Origin: Deinococcus koreensis
GTDB taxonomy: Bacteria; Deinococcota; Deinococci; Deinococcales; Deinococcaceae
NCBI RefSeq assembly: GCF_002901445.1
Contig: NZ_PPPD01000001.1
Coordinates: 1 to 64,000, forward strand
Direction of reading: 5' to 3'
Length of the DNA stretch: 64,000 nucleotides
Shown: in pieces, positions 39,543-49,449 of the stretch
How positions within the stretch are numbered: the stretch's first letter is position 1
Layout: every line of letters begins with the position of its first letter
The notes under the pieces: model-generated
What the model was told of the DNA's origin: nothing
Database searches by the model: none
Seen by the model: the letters and a program-made list of their open reading frames with translations, nothing else
Program-made: the position numbers and the translations under genes

Positions 39543-40748
39543 TTACAGCACTTCAACCGTCTGAGACACCCTGGAACGCTCCGCCGCGAACGCCATCCGG
39601 TGCGAATCGAGCGACACCGACAGGGGAGAGGGCCACTCCGCCTCGCCCGCCAGCGCGGCGACCCAGGCGCGGCTGATCCCGAAGTCGCCGCCGCCGTGGT
39701 TTCCGGCCGTGTCGACCACCCAGTGGGACGACGTGCCGGACGCGAAGTCATGGAGTTCCAGCTCGCCCCACTCCATGTGCCCACGCAGTTCGCCCCGGCT
39801 GCCCAGGAGCTTGAACGTCCGGGTGTTGTTGTGGGTGAAGGCGCTGACTGTGAGCTGCGCCGTGACCCCGTTGCCGAACGCGACCGTGACGGCCTGATGA
39901 TCCACCACGTCGTTGCGGCCCAGGTACACGCACTCGCCGTACGGCCCACGCTCCAGCGCCTCGTCCAGGGACACGCCGCCGGCCGTGAGCACCGTGTTCG
40001 GCCAGACGTCCAGGGGCCGAGAGGGATAGATCCGCCGGGCGTCGGAGGGGCAGTCGACCACTGGGCAGGTCACGCAGCGATCCGAGGCCCCCGGCGGGGC
40101 GTTCTCGGGGCGGAAGTGATGGAGCGCGCCCTCGCTGGACACCCACACCGGAGGCGAGCCGGCGAACCAGCGCAGCAGGTCGAGGTCGTGGCCGCTCTTG
40201 GCCAGCACGAAGGGCGCGGCCGGCGGCGACTGTCGCCAGTTGCCGCGCACGTAGGAATGCGCGTAGTGCCACCACGCCACGTTCTCCGCCCACTGGATGC
40301 CAACCAGCTGCCCCAGCGACCCGGCGTCCAGCACGCGCGTGACCTCCTGGAAGAAAGGGGTGGCCCGCAGCACGTGGCAGACGGTGACCCGGCCCGCCGA
40401 CCCCGCCTCGGCCTCCAGCAGCCGCGCGATGTCGGATTCCTGCAGGCAGACGGGTTTTTCCAGCAGGACGTGGTAGCCCAGCGCCAGGGCCGCGAGGCAC
40501 GGCTCGACATGCTGGTCGTCCGGCGTGGCGATCACCACCGCGTCGGCCACGCGACCCAGCGCGAAGAAGGCGTCCCAGTGAAGGAAACACGCCTCTGCCG
40601 ACAGACCGAAGCGCCGTGCCACCTCCTGCAACCGTGCCGGACGCGGCTCGACCAGCGCGGCGATCTCCACGCCCAGTGAGCGCAGGTGCAGCCCATAGAC
40701 ATCGGCCCCCCGGTTGCCGCAGCCGAGCAGGGCGACCCTCAGCGTCAT
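39543..40748 (-). CDS. Gfo/Idh/MocA-family oxidoreductase
   Basis: The 401-aa protein has an N-terminal NAD(P)-binding Rossmann fold (RVALLGCGNRG) and the family motif EKPVCLQ near residue 105, with a C-terminal alpha/beta substrate domain. An unusual Cys pair region, CVTCPVVDCPSDARR near 237-251, is like that of relatives acting on sugars or cyclitols. Family members oxidise or reduce sugars. It is the last gene of the operon with the dipeptide epimerase (ATGA overlap), NlpC/P60 and dipeptidase, so an amino-sugar or muramyl substrate is an attractive but unproven idea. Confidence 0.87.
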   Translation of the reverse strand: MTLRVALLGCGNRGADVYGLHLRSLGVEIAALVEPRPARLQEVARRFGLSAEACFLHWDAFFALGRVADAVVIATPDDQHVEPCLAALALGYHVLLEKPVCLQESDIARLLEAEAGSAGRVTVCHVLRATPFFQEVTRVLDAGSLGQLVGIQWAENVAWWHYAHSYVRGNWRQSPPAAPFVLAKSGHDLDLLRWFAGSPPVWVSSEGALHHFRPENAPPGASDRCVTCPVVDCPSDARRIYPSRPLDVWPNTVLTAGGVSLDEALERGPYGECVYLGRNDVVDHQAVTVAFGNGVTAQLTVSAFTHNNTRTFKLLGSRGELRGHMEWGELELHDFASGTSSHWVVDTAGNHGGGDFGISRAWVAALAGEAEWPSPLSVSLDSHRMAFAAERSRVSQTVEVL

Positions 40749-41812
40749 GCCCGGGAGACCCCCCACCCTGGCCCCGTGGGCCGCGCCAGCGTGCCGGCCT
40801 GCCACTCCAGCCCGCTGAAGGGGTCGTCGGCCAGCAGCAGGGCGCCGTCCAGATCGGCCCAGTCGCACAGCCCCGCGAGGTGGGCGGCGGCGGCGATGCC
40901 CAGGCTGCTCTCGATCATGCAGCCCATCATGACCTGCAGGCCGTGGGCGCGCGCCAGCCGTAGGGCCCGCAGCGCTTGGAGCGGCCCGCCCAGCTTGGCG
41001 AGTTTGAGGTTCACCCCGTCGAAGGCGTTCGCCAGGGCCAGCACGTCCTGGACATGGTGCAGGCTCTCGTCGGCCACGATGGGGACGCGTGCGTGCGCCC
41101 GCAGCTGCGCGTGCCCCTCCAGATCCCCGGCGGCCAGCGGCTGCTCGACCAGTTCCACGCCCGCCGCGTCCAGCACCCCCAGCATCCGTTTGGCCCGGGG
41201 GCGCGTCCAGCCGGCGTTGGCGTCCACCCGCAGCGCGGCGTGCGGCGCCTCCTCGCGCAGCGCCTCGATGATCGCCTCGTCCCGATCCGTGCCCAGCTTG
41301 ACCTTAAGGACGCCGTGGCCGCGCTGCACAGCTTCACGGGCCTGCCGGCGCATGTCGGGCAGCTCGGCCAGGCTCACGGTGAAACTGCTCTCCGGAAGGG
41401 GAGCCGGCGAGAGGCCCAGCAGCTGCCACACCGGCCGCCCCACCGACAGGGCGCACCACTCCAGCGCCGCCATCTCCAGGGCGCACTTCACGCTGGGATG
41501 GTCGTGGGGCATCCGATTCGAGAGCCGCGCGCCCAGCCCGTCCCAGTCCCAGGGATCCCTCAGTGCGTCCGAGAGCAGCGGCAGGACGGCTTCCACCGTG
41601 CCGCGCGTCTCGCCGTAGAAGGCGTTGGGGGCCGCCTCGCCACGCCCGGTCAGGCCGTCCTGGGTGAACGACACGAAGGTGCGTGGATAGACCGAATGCG
41701 TCCAGCGCGCGATCCCGAACGGCTGCGCGGTATGGAGTTCCAGCGTCTCCCAGGTAACGGCGCCGGTCTGAGGAGCGGGGGCCGGTGTCGAAGACGTCTG
41801 GGCCGTGGTCAC
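40745..41812 (-). CDS. Dipeptide epimerase (L-Ala-D/L-Glu epimerase type, enolase superfamily)
   Basis: The 355-aa protein belongs to the muconate-lactonizing branch of the enolase superfamily: VLKVKLG with the catalytic KxK, metal ligands in DANAGW, VEQPL and ADES, and the second catalytic Lys in LKLAKLGG. Members of this branch epimerise L-Ala-D-Glu from murein to L-Ala-L-Glu. The neighbouring NlpC/P60 and dipeptidase genes match the B. subtilis ykfABC logic. GTG 41812 is chosen because it forms a GTGA overlap with the NlpC stop; GTG 41821 is also possible. Confidence 0.87.
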   Translation of the reverse strand: MTTAQTSSTPAPAPQTGAVTWETLELHTAQPFGIARWTHSVYPRTFVSFTQDGLTGRGEAAPNAFYGETRGTVEAVLPLLSDALRDPWDWDGLGARLSNRMPHDHPSVKCALEMAALEWCALSVGRPVWQLLGLSPAPLPESSFTVSLAELPDMRRQAREAVQRGHGVLKVKLGTDRDEAIIEALREEAPHAALRVDANAGWTRPRAKRMLGVLDAAGVELVEQPLAAGDLEGHAQLRAHARVPIVADESLHHVQDVLALANAFDGVNLKLAKLGGPLQALRALRLARAHGLQVMMGCMIESSLGIAAAAHLAGLCDWADLDGALLLADDPFSGLEWQAGTLARPTGPGWGVSRA

Positions 41813-42708
41813 CCGTTCCACCGCCCAAAGCCTGTGCAGGACGCCTCCAGCCGCTGCCCATAGGCTCCCTCGCCCAGCGTCTCCACGGTCACGCGCATGT
41901 GGGTGGCGTTGGCGTGTACCAGCCGCCGCTCGTCCAGCATCAGGCCGACGTGGCCGGGGAAGAACACCAGGTCGCCGCGCTGGGGCCGCGCGACCGGCGT
42001 CAGGAACTCCTGCTGCTGGTCGGCGTCGCGGGGGATGGCGTGCCCGAAGGCGGCGGAGACCACCTGCGTCAGCCCCGAGCAGTCCAGCCCCCAGGCGCTG
42101 CGCCCGCCCCAGACGTAGGGCGTCTCGAGAAAGCGCAGGGCCAGCTCGGCCTTCAGATCGGCCCTCAGATCGGCGGGGTCGCCGTCCGGCAGGGGAGAGA
42201 CCGTCACCTCCTGCACCCAGGCGGCCGCCCCGCCCGGCAGCACCACCGGCACCCAGCGGCGCAGGTTCTCCTCGACGACCTCGCCCTCACCGCGCCCCAG
42301 CACGCTGCCCAGGCACAGCTCCGCGCGGATCGGGCGGCTGATCTTCGGGCCGGCGAAGGCGTGGGCGCGAAGCGCCGTGACCTGCAGGGAGGTGTCCGCC
42401 GACCCGGCGTCCACCAGACCCGCGGCCCGCGCCCAGCCCAGGTAACCGTCGGTCTGGACGCGGACGTAGACCCAGCCGTCCGGCCCGTCCCAGAGCCGGT
42501 CGATTCCCTCACCGGGCAGGGCCTCGCTGACCTGGGCGGCCTCCGGGTCGGGGGCGGCGCGCAGGCTCAGGCGCTCCGCCCCGGCCTGGGCGGGCCAGGC
42601 GCTCACGAAGCTCCAGCCGGGCTCCGGCAGCAGCGCCCGCAGGCTGTCCTCGGCCACGCGGGCGTCCGGGTCGAAGGCGTGGAGGCGTGGGTCTAACTCG
42701 GTGATCAC
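41809..42708 (-). CDS. NlpC/P60 endopeptidase with bacterial SH3 domains (YkfC-like)
   Basis: The 299-aa protein has two SH3-like domains (residues about 20-165) and a C-terminal NlpC/P60 domain with the catalytic Cys in WGLDCSGLTQ near 209, His in FFPGHVGLM near 257 and a third polar residue in VHANA. It lacks a signal peptide, so it probably acts in the cytosol like YkfC, which cuts gamma-D-Glu-diamino-acid bonds in free murein peptides. TACCCT lies 6 nt before the GTG start, an internal leaderless promoter. Confidence 0.88.
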   Translation of the reverse strand: MITELDPRLHAFDPDARVAEDSLRALLPEPGWSFVSAWPAQAGAERLSLRAAPDPEAAQVSEALPGEGIDRLWDGPDGWVYVRVQTDGYLGWARAAGLVDAGSADTSLQVTALRAHAFAGPKISRPIRAELCLGSVLGRGEGEVVEENLRRWVPVVLPGGAAAWVQEVTVSPLPDGDPADLRADLKAELALRFLETPYVWGGRSAWGLDCSGLTQVVSAAFGHAIPRDADQQQEFLTPVARPQRGDLVFFPGHVGLMLDERRLVHANATHMRVTVETLGEGAYGQRLEASCTGFGRWNG

Positions 42709-42714
42709 GGTTCC

Positions 42715-42720
42715 AGGGTA
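42715..42720 (-). promoter_or_regulatory. Internal -10 box TACCCT before the NlpC/P60 gene
   Basis: On the minus strand TACCCT is followed by 6 nt and GTG 42708. It may allow separate expression of the downstream half of the operon. Confidence 0.4.
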
Positions 42721-42744
42721 CCGCTCCGCCGGGGGAGTCGCCCA

Positions 42745-43758
42745 TCACAGGTGCGTGCTCAGCCAGCGCGCCCAGTTCCCGCCCAGCACCCCGGCGTTCT
42801 CCCCGGCGGGCAGGTGCTCGCCCAGTGCGAAGACGTCCCGGTACCGCCCCACCCCGGCCGGCGTCTTCTCGGCGCCGAAGCCGCCGTCCATGTCGCTGCC
42901 CAGGGCGACCCGCTCCCAGCCCACCAGCCCGGCGTAGTGCGCGGCGTGGCGGGCCAGTCCGGACAGCGGCGTGCCCGCCTGACCGTCCTGCCAGCCGTCC
43001 TCGATAAAGGAGCTGAGGTACACCAGCCCGATCACGCCGTCCGTGGCCGCCACGGCGCGCGCCATATCGTCCGAGAGGTGCCGGTTCCCCCGCACCAGCG
43101 CGCGGGCGTTGCTGTGCGAGGCGATCAGCCGCGGCCCGATCTCCACCGTGTCCCAGAACGCGGCGTCGTCGAGGTGCGAGGCGTCCACGGTCAGCTGCAG
43201 GTCGCGCAGGGCGCCCACCAGCTCGCGGCCCAGGGCGGTGAGCGGCCCCGGCGCGTCCGTCCCCCCGGCGTAGCGCGTGGCCCCCCACGCCGGCCCGACG
43301 ATCCGCACGCCCTGCCCTGCCCACCACGGCAGGTCGTCCGGCGTCCGGAGGGGGTCGGCGCCCTCCATGAGCAGCACCACGCCCAGGGGCGCGGCCCCGT
43401 CATGCAGGCTGTCCAGGCTCTCCAGATGGCCCACGACGTCCTTCCTCGAGCGCAGCAGCCGGATCAGGCCCTCGTCCTCCCAGCGGCGATACTGCTCCAG
43501 CTGGGCCAGGGCCTGGGCCCGCGCGCCCGCCGCGTCGGTATAACCGTGGGGGCTGTCCGGCGTCTGGGGCAGGGCGAACAGGGTGCCCAGACACAGCCCC
43601 AGGCCCGATGTCCGCAGTTCGGGGAAGCTGACCGTGGCGATCTGCCCCTGCACGGGATCGCTGGCCCGCAGGGCCTCCAGGGGCAGACGCAGATCACGGC
43701 CATTCAGGCCGTTGTAGGCGAGGTCGAGGTGGCCGTCGATGCGCAGACGCGGATTCAC
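42745..43758 (-). CDS. Membrane-dipeptidase-family (M19) dipeptidase
   Basis: The 337-aa protein has the M19 zinc-ligand pattern: DGHLDLAY near residue 8, LLMEGADPL near 128 (bridging Glu), VDASHLDDA near 191 and ASHSNARAL near 214. M19 enzymes hydrolyse dipeptides, including those with a D-residue. Between a HAD gene (GTGA overlap) and the NlpC/P60 gene, it probably cleaves L-Ala-L-Glu-type dipeptides from murein. The start is GTG. Confidence 0.87.
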   Translation of the reverse strand: MNPRLRIDGHLDLAYNGLNGRDLRLPLEALRASDPVQGQIATVSFPELRTSGLGLCLGTLFALPQTPDSPHGYTDAAGARAQALAQLEQYRRWEDEGLIRLLRSRKDVVGHLESLDSLHDGAAPLGVVLLMEGADPLRTPDDLPWWAGQGVRIVGPAWGATRYAGGTDAPGPLTALGRELVGALRDLQLTVDASHLDDAAFWDTVEIGPRLIASHSNARALVRGNRHLSDDMARAVAATDGVIGLVYLSSFIEDGWQDGQAGTPLSGLARHAAHYAGLVGWERVALGSDMDGGFGAEKTPAGVGRYRDVFALGEHLPAGENAGVLGGNWARWLSTHL

Positions 43759-44471
43759 CGCGCGGCCGTCAGCGCGGCATCCTGACCGGCGCCGTTCACG
43801 CTGTCCACCAGACCCAGCACCTCGGCCAGATCGTGGATCGCCCCCTCGGTCTCGCCCCGCAGGTCGATCAGCCGCGCCCGCATCCCCAGCGCCAGGGCGG
43901 CCTCGACGTTCTCCAGCTTGTCGTCGATGAACAGGACAGCCTGAGGAGACACTCCCAGCGCCCCGGCCGCGTGCAGGAACGCCCCGGCATTGGGCTTATG
44001 GACGCCCAGGGTGCAGCTCGCCACCGCCACGTCCACCAGATCGCGCAGCCCCACCGCCTCCAGCGTGCGGTCGATGCTGGGAAGCGTGTTGCTCAGCACG
44101 CCGACCTTCAGCCCCCGCGCCCGCAGGCCGCCCAGCACCTCGCGGGCGCCCGGCACCGGCTTCATGTAGCGCTCGTAGGGGTAGGTCTCCATCCATTCGC
44201 CGGCCGCCGCTGGCGGGAGGCCCAGGCGCCGGGCCAGTTCCTCGCCGTAGTCCGTCCAGAAGGTGGCCTCCTCCTCCAGCGTCCGCAGGTGCCACCAGCG
44301 CGCCATGGTGTCCGTCCACTGCGCCCGCAGGGTCTGCCCGACCTGGGCGGCATCGAGCCCGAAGCGCCCGGCGGCCCAGAGCGCCGCCTCGCGGTAGATC
44401 TGCGGGTCGGTGAAGACGATGGTGTCGTCCCGGTCGAAGAGCACGGCCAGCAGCGGGGTGGGGAACGTCAT
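43755..44471 (-). CDS. HAD-superfamily hydrolase, first gene of the muropeptide operon
   Basis: The 238-aa HAD hydrolase has motif I LFDRDDTIV (two Asp), motif II VLSNT near residue 125, motif III HKPNAGAF and motif IV LFIDDKLENV. The substrate is unknown. It leads an overlapping operon with an M19 dipeptidase, NlpC/P60, dipeptide epimerase and Gfo/Idh enzyme, so dephosphorylation of a sugar intermediate is one possibility. TAGCAT at 44478-44483 lies 6 nt before the ATG. Confidence 0.85.
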   Translation of the reverse strand: MTFPTPLLAVLFDRDDTIVFTDPQIYREAALWAAGRFGLDAAQVGQTLRAQWTDTMARWWHLRTLEEEATFWTDYGEELARRLGLPPAAAGEWMETYPYERYMKPVPGAREVLGGLRARGLKVGVLSNTLPSIDRTLEAVGLRDLVDVAVASCTLGVHKPNAGAFLHAAGALGVSPQAVLFIDDKLENVEAALALGMRARLIDLRGETEGAIHDLAEVLGLVDSVNGAGQDAALTAAR

Positions 44472-44477
44472 GCCTCC

Positions 44478-44483
44478 ATGCTA
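44478..44483 (-). promoter_or_regulatory. -10 box TAGCAT of the muropeptide operon
   Basis: On the minus strand TAGCAT is followed by 6 nt and ATG 44471. It drives the whole run to 39543 unless internal promoters add to it. Confidence 0.5.
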
Positions 44484-44625
44484 GTGAATCTGGCGCGCCG
44501 CACGTCCCAGGCACCCCTGGACGGCGCCCATCAGCCGGCCCAGCGCCCGAAAGATCACGCCTGGAGTATGTTCGCGCAATTCTATTGCTCTCATCTACCC
44601 GTTTAGGGGACTGGGGGCAATATCG

Positions 44626-44654
44626 TTGCGCGCCACGCCCTGATCCGGTAGATT
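44626..44654 (+). promoter_or_regulatory. Promoter of the class V aminotransferase gene
   Basis: TTGCGC (44626-44631), 17 nt, TAGATT (44649-44654), 6 nt, ATG. This is the most complete -35/-10 pair I can place in the window, again with leaderless spacing. Confidence 0.6.
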
Positions 44655-44660
44655 GAGGCC

Positions 44661-45809
<1,149 letters not shown>

Positions 45810-45830
45810 GGGTCAGACCGCTCGATCAAA

Positions 45831-45862
45831 ATGCGGCGGCCTCACTGGGCCGCCGCATCTTC
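45831..45862 (+). terminator. Terminator after the aminotransferase gene
   Basis: ATGCGGCGGCC at 45831-45841 pairs with GGCCGCCGCAT at 45848-45858 around 6 nt, followed by CTTCTG. Confidence 0.8.
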
Positions 45863-45864
45863 TG

Positions 45865-45942
45865 ATACGGACTCCGTCCAATTCCCTTGCTCCCGTTCGT
45901 CGGATTGAACCCAAACAGACGGGATGGGGTCGGAGTCCGTAT
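45865..45942 (+). mobile_element. 78-bp element with 12-bp perfect terminal inverted repeats (MITE-like)
   Basis: The ends ATACGGACTCCG (45865-45876) and CGGAGTCCGTAT (45931-45942) are exact inverted repeats enclosing 54 bp. A related but decayed sequence lies at 21296-21363, so the element is repeated within the window. It has no coding capacity and fits a small non-autonomous transposable element. No target-site duplication is obvious. Confidence 0.6.
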
Positions 45943-45983
45943 GACTTATCTCCCGTCTCCGCAGTCCTCCGACAGCGCCCGCC

Positions 45984-46688
45984 TCAGCCCATCCGCCCCG
46001 TCTTGATCACGTCGGCGATGACCGGCGGCAGGTTCCAGGCCATGATGTCGAAGGCGCTGGAGGCGAAATCGTAGGTGACCTTGTGCAGGGAGACCTTGGG
46101 CTTGCGGCCCACGCAGTCCACGATGGCCACGTCGGCCCCCGGCTCGTGGTTGAGGGTCAGGCCCACGGAGCCGGGATCGAGGAAGGTGGTCTCCCCGATG
46201 GTGCGGGTAAAGGGCACGTGTGAGCCGCCGATCACGACCACCCGGGCGCCCAGCGATTCGGCCAGGGTTTCCAGGTCGCGCTCGTTGGCCATCAGATCCA
46301 GGCGCTGCTCCGGGTCGTGCGGGCTGCCGTGGAAGAAGCGCACCCGCCCGACCGGCGTGGTGATCCGCCCCCCCGGCGGCAGGCGGCGCAGGAAGTCCAT
46401 CTGCTCGGGCGTGAGCATCTTCTTCGTCCAGGCCAGCACCTGATCGGCCACGCCCTTGCGGTCGTTGCGGTCGCCCAGGTCGATGGCCACGCGCATGTCG
46501 CTGGAGCCCAGGCCGGTCAGCCAGCCCTCGCGCTTCACGAAGTCGATGACCGGGCCGGGGCTGGCGCCGTAACCCACCAGATCGCCGACCACGACCACCT
46601 GATTCACGATGTTGTCGGACAGAAAGCGCTTCACGGCCGTGAGCGCGTGAATGTTTCCGTGGATGTCACTGATAAAGGCCACTCTCAA
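45984..46688 (-). CDS. Calcineurin-like metallophosphoesterase (YfcE/MPPES type)
   Basis: The 234-aa protein has the metallophosphoesterase metal motifs: FISDIHGN near residue 5, VVGDLVGYG near 33, GSSDMR near 61, FFHGSPHD near 118 and GGSHVPF near 154. Such proteins hydrolyse phosphodiesters; the specific substrate is unknown. The start is TTG 46688 with the next in-frame GTG at 46682 as an alternative. It is divergent from lnt. Confidence 0.82.
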   Translation of the reverse strand: MRVAFISDIHGNIHALTAVKRFLSDNIVNQVVVVGDLVGYGASPGPVIDFVKREGWLTGLGSSDMRVAIDLGDRNDRKGVADQVLAWTKKMLTPEQMDFLRRLPPGGRITTPVGRVRFFHGSPHDPEQRLDLMANERDLETLAESLGARVVVIGGSHVPFTRTIGETTFLDPGSVGLTLNHEPGADVAIVDCVGRKPKVSLHKVTYDFASSAFDIMAWNLPPVIADVIKTGRMG

Positions 46689-46739
46689 GGTAAGAGCATC
46701 CTAGACCAAAGGGACATGCCCTGTCCGCCCCACACCCCC

Positions 46740-46745
46740 TATCAT
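46740..46745 (+). promoter_or_regulatory. -10 box TATCAT deciding the lnt start
   Basis: TATCAT is followed by 7 nt and GTG 46753. The ATG at 46744 overlaps the box and is therefore unlikely to be the start. Confidence 0.5.
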
Positions 46746-46752
46746 GGCGCAC

Positions 46753-48249
46753 GTGTCTGTCCTGTCCCGCCTGAGCATCCCCCTGCAGGCCGCGGCGCTG
46801 GGGGCCCTGCTCGCCGCCTGCAGCCTGCCCCTGGCCTGGAGCGCCCTGGCCGCCCTGCCGCTGGCCGGCGTGCTGTACTTCGCCGCCCAGCCCCGCAGCC
46901 CCCGGGAGGTCACGGGGCGGCTCTTCTGGTCGGGCCTGGGCCTGTTCACGGTGCACCTCTGGTGGCTCACGGCCTTCCTGGGCAACATTTTCGGCGTCCC
47001 GCTCCTGGGCGTGCTGGCCTTCGCCCTCTACGCGCTGGAGGGCGCCTTTCTGGCCGTCATGGCCTACCCGCTGGCCCGCCTCCTGAGCGACCGGGCGGCC
47101 CGCGTCTGGGCGCTGGCGGGCGGCTGGGTCATCCTGGAGTTCCTGCGCTTCCTGGGGCCGCTGGCCTTTCCCTGGCCCACGCTGGGCTATGGCCTGCTGC
47201 CCACGCCGGCCATCCAGATCGCCGACCTCGGCGGCGTCCTGCTGGGAAGCGTGCTGGTGGCCCTGAGCGCGGCGAGTCTGGCCCATTTCTTCATCTCCTC
47301 ACGCTGGACGTGGGGGAGAGGGCGTCCGCTGATGCTCTCGGCCCTGGCCTGGGCGCTGGCCCTGGGCTACGGCCTGACCCGCACGCCGGGCGCGGGGCCG
47401 GAGCAGCCGGTGCAGTTGTTGAGGACGACGTTTCCAGCCTTCAGCCGCGCCTCCGGTGAACTCAGTCCAGACGAGGAAGTAGAGGTTCAGCGGAATGCCT
47501 CCCGCGACCAGCGCCCCGGTGAGATCACCATCTGGAGCGAAACGGCCCTCCTGGCACCGACCAGACCAGACATCCTTCCGACTTTTCCAGGGCCGGGGAT
47601 CAGCGGCGTGGGCGCGCGCGGCGCGAATCCGCAGGGGTCTCCCAACTTCAATGCGGTCGCGGGCATCGACGCCACTGGAGGGGTCACCTCCTGGAACGAG
47701 AAGGCCAAACTGGTTCCCTTCGGCGAATACTTTCCGCTCTATCAGGTGTTAAGGCCAGCTTACGGGATCATTGAGAACTCGATCGGCTTCATCCTGCAAC
47801 CGATTAATCCCAACAGGAACCCCCGCCCCCTGACCCTCGGCGGCGTGCGCTACGGCGCCTACATCTGCTACGACTCCGTGTTCCCCTGGGTGGCGCGGAA
47901 CCTGGCCCGGCAGGGCGCGCAGCTGCTCGTCAATCCCAGCAACGACGGCTGGTATCAGGGCTGGGGCGTGCAGCAGCACTTCAACATGGGCCGCGTGCGC
48001 GCCATCGAGACCCGGCGCTGGATCGTGCGCTCGGTGAATCTGGGCGTGGCGGGCAGCGTGAACGACCTCGGGCAGCCGGTGCAGACTGTGAGCACGGGGG
48101 AGACCGTGCGGGCGCTGCACGTCCGGCCCCGCCTGCTGAGTGGTCAGACACTGTACATGCGCGTAGGCGACCTACCCGCGCTGCTGCTGGCCGCGCTGAT
48201 GGTGGCCTTCGGCTTCCGGCTGGAGCAGCAGTCCCGGCGCCGCTGGTAG
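46753..48249 (+). CDS. lnt: Apolipoprotein N-acyltransferase
   Basis: Lnt adds the third acyl chain to lipoproteins at the outer face of the cytoplasmic membrane. The 498-aa protein has six or more N-terminal helices and a nitrilase-like domain with the catalytic triad Glu in IWSETAL, Lys in [13 protein letters not shown] and Cys in YICYDSVFP. The GTG at 46753 follows a TATCAT box by 7 nt. Several lipoprotein signals in this window (9175, 20651, 50925) are its likely substrates. The gene ends 11 nt from the converging recombinase gene. Confidence 0.92.
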   Translation: MSVLSRLSIPLQAAALGALLAACSLPLAWSALAALPLAGVLYFAAQPRSPREVTGRLFWSGLGLFTVHLWWLTAFLGNIFGVPLLGVLAFALYALEGAFLAVMAYPLARLLSDRAARVWALAGGWVILEFLRFLGPLAFPWPTLGYGLLPTPAIQIADLGGVLLGSVLVALSAASLAHFFISSRWTWGRGRPLMLSALAWALALGYGLTRTPGAGPEQPVQLLRTTFPAFSRASGELSPDEEVEVQRNASRDQRPGEITIWSETALLAPTRPDILPTFPGPGISGVGARGANPQGSPNFNAVAGIDATGGVTSWNEKAKLVPFGEYFPLYQVLRPAYGIIENSIGFILQPINPNRNPRPLTLGGVRYGAYICYDSVFPWVARNLARQGAQLLVNPSNDGWYQGWGVQQHFNMGRVRAIETRRWIVRSVNLGVAGSVNDLGQPVQTVSTGETVRALHVRPRLLSGQTLYMRVGDLPALLLAALMVAFGFRLEQQSRRRW

Positions 48250-48260
48250 GGCCGGGGGGT

Positions 48261-49307
48261 CTAGGGTTCGGCGTCCCTGAGTTTCTGCACGGCCTCCAGC
48301 GCCTCGCGCCGCACCTCGGTGTCCATCTTGGCGTAGATCGCGGAGGTGGTGACCGACGAGTGGCCCAGCAGGTCGGCCACCACGTGCAGGTCGCGGGTGG
48401 CCCGGTACAGGTGGGTGCCCGCCGTGCGGCGCAGCGTGTGCAGGCCCCACATCTCGGGCGGCAACCCCAGCGCCTTGTAGTAGGTCGCGGCGATGTCCCG
48501 GCCGCCCTTGGTGGTGAGCCGGCCCCCATAGTTGCGGTGGGTCAGCGACACCAGCAGCGCCTCCGTGTGCAACAGCCCCTCGGCCTGGATGGCGGCGCGC
48601 GACACCAGCCAGCGCTGGGCCAGGGCCACCACCTGCCGGGTCAGGGGCACGATCCGCTGTTTGCCCCCCTTGCCCCGCACCTTGAGTTGACCCAGGTTCA
48701 GCTCGATATCCGCGGTGTCCAGGCCCACCAGCTCCGCGGCGCGCAGGCCGACGCTGCCGCCCAGTTCCAGCAGGAGCTGATCCCGGTTCGCGCGGATGCT
48801 GTCCTCGCGGTGCAGCGCCAGGGGCAGGTTCAGCAGTTCCTTGAAGGTGCCGACCGGAATCGCCCGTTTCCTGGCGTGGGCTGGCGTGGCGTCGGAGGGC
48901 GGCCTGACTCCGGCGCTTGGATCGTGGTCGAAGACGCCAGCCCAGACCAGGGCCTTCATCATGTTCCGCACGCCGTACAGGTGCCGCTTCACGCTGGACG
49001 CCGACAACCCTTCGGACTGCATCTCCAGCAGCCAGACCTCGAAGTCCTCGGTGGTCAACTGGTTCAGCGCCCGCGTGGGCGACTCCGGAGGCCCCGTGAA
49101 CCGGAGGAAGCGCCTCACGGACTCCGCGTAATGATCCAGGGTCAGCGAACTCGTGCGGGCCCCCCGGCTGGACTTGAGCCGCATGTACGTCCAGAGCAGG
49201 TCGCACAGCACGTCGGCGTCCTGCGAGTGAGCGGCGCGCAGGCCCTCGCGGCGGCGGTTGGCGGCGTTCGACCAGCGAGAGGCCAGCACGAGGGCGGCCT
49301 GAGTCAT
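48261..49307 (-). CDS. Tyrosine recombinase (XerC/XerD family)
   Basis: The 348-aa protein has a SAM-like N-terminal DNA-binding domain and a catalytic domain with the R-K-H-R-H-Y set: Arg in [10 protein letters not shown], Lys in [14 protein letters not shown], His in [10 protein letters not shown] and the Tyr nucleophile in AIYAKMD. This is the Xer/phage-integrase fold. A dif-shaped 28-bp site lies 23 bp upstream of its ATG, an arrangement like single-recombinase systems XerS/difSL and XerH/difH. It may therefore resolve chromosome dimers. No phage or plasmid genes surround it. The right-hand arm of the site also overlaps where a promoter should be. Confidence 0.87.
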   Translation of the reverse strand: MTQAALVLASRWSNAANRRREGLRAAHSQDADVLCDLLWTYMRLKSSRGARTSSLTLDHYAESVRRFLRFTGPPESPTRALNQLTTEDFEVWLLEMQSEGLSASSVKRHLYGVRNMMKALVWAGVFDHDPSAGVRPPSDATPAHARKRAIPVGTFKELLNLPLALHREDSIRANRDQLLLELGGSVGLRAAELVGLDTADIELNLGQLKVRGKGGKQRIVPLTRQVVALAQRWLVSRAAIQAEGLLHTEALLVSLTHRNYGGRLTTKGGRDIAATYYKALGLPPEMWGLHTLRRTAGTHLYRATRDLHVVADLLGHSSVTTSAIYAKMDTEVRREALEAVQKLRDAEP

Positions 49308-49330
49308 GGCTGGCCGCCTTCGTGACTTCT

Positions 49331-49358
49331 ATGTTTCATAAGTGGAATTATAGAACAT
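49331..49358 (+). other. Putative dif-like chromosome dimer resolution site
   Basis: Left arm ATGTTTCATAA (49331-49341), 6-bp centre GTGGAA (49342-49347) and right arm TTATAGAACAT (49348-49358) reproduce the 11-6-11 geometry of bacterial dif. The inner CATAA/TTAT steps match the E. coli site (arms ending GCATAA and starting TTATG). The two arms are inverted repeats of each other at 9 of 11 positions. It sits directly upstream of the tyrosine recombinase start. Confidence 0.65.
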
Positions 49359-49449
49359 ATAGAATGGGGATGACAGAGCCGCTCGGGCCCTGACCTGAGT
49401 GTGAGGTCAGGAGCTTAAGCTCTAGCGTCGGCCTGGATGTCCATAGCGC

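Noticed and set aside
45831..45942. The 78-bp element as part of the aminotransferase terminator
   Set aside because: A complete terminator with its own stem already precedes it, and the element has its own perfect terminal repeats and a relative elsewhere.
47400..47850. Lower-GC middle of lnt as a foreign insertion
   Set aside because: The reading frame, catalytic residues and family length are intact, and the change in composition is mild.
49330..49359. Radiation/desiccation response motif (DdrO site) before the recombinase
   Set aside because: The palindrome has TTAT/ATAA words but not the 17-bp spacing of the known motif; the 11-6-11 geometry fits dif better.
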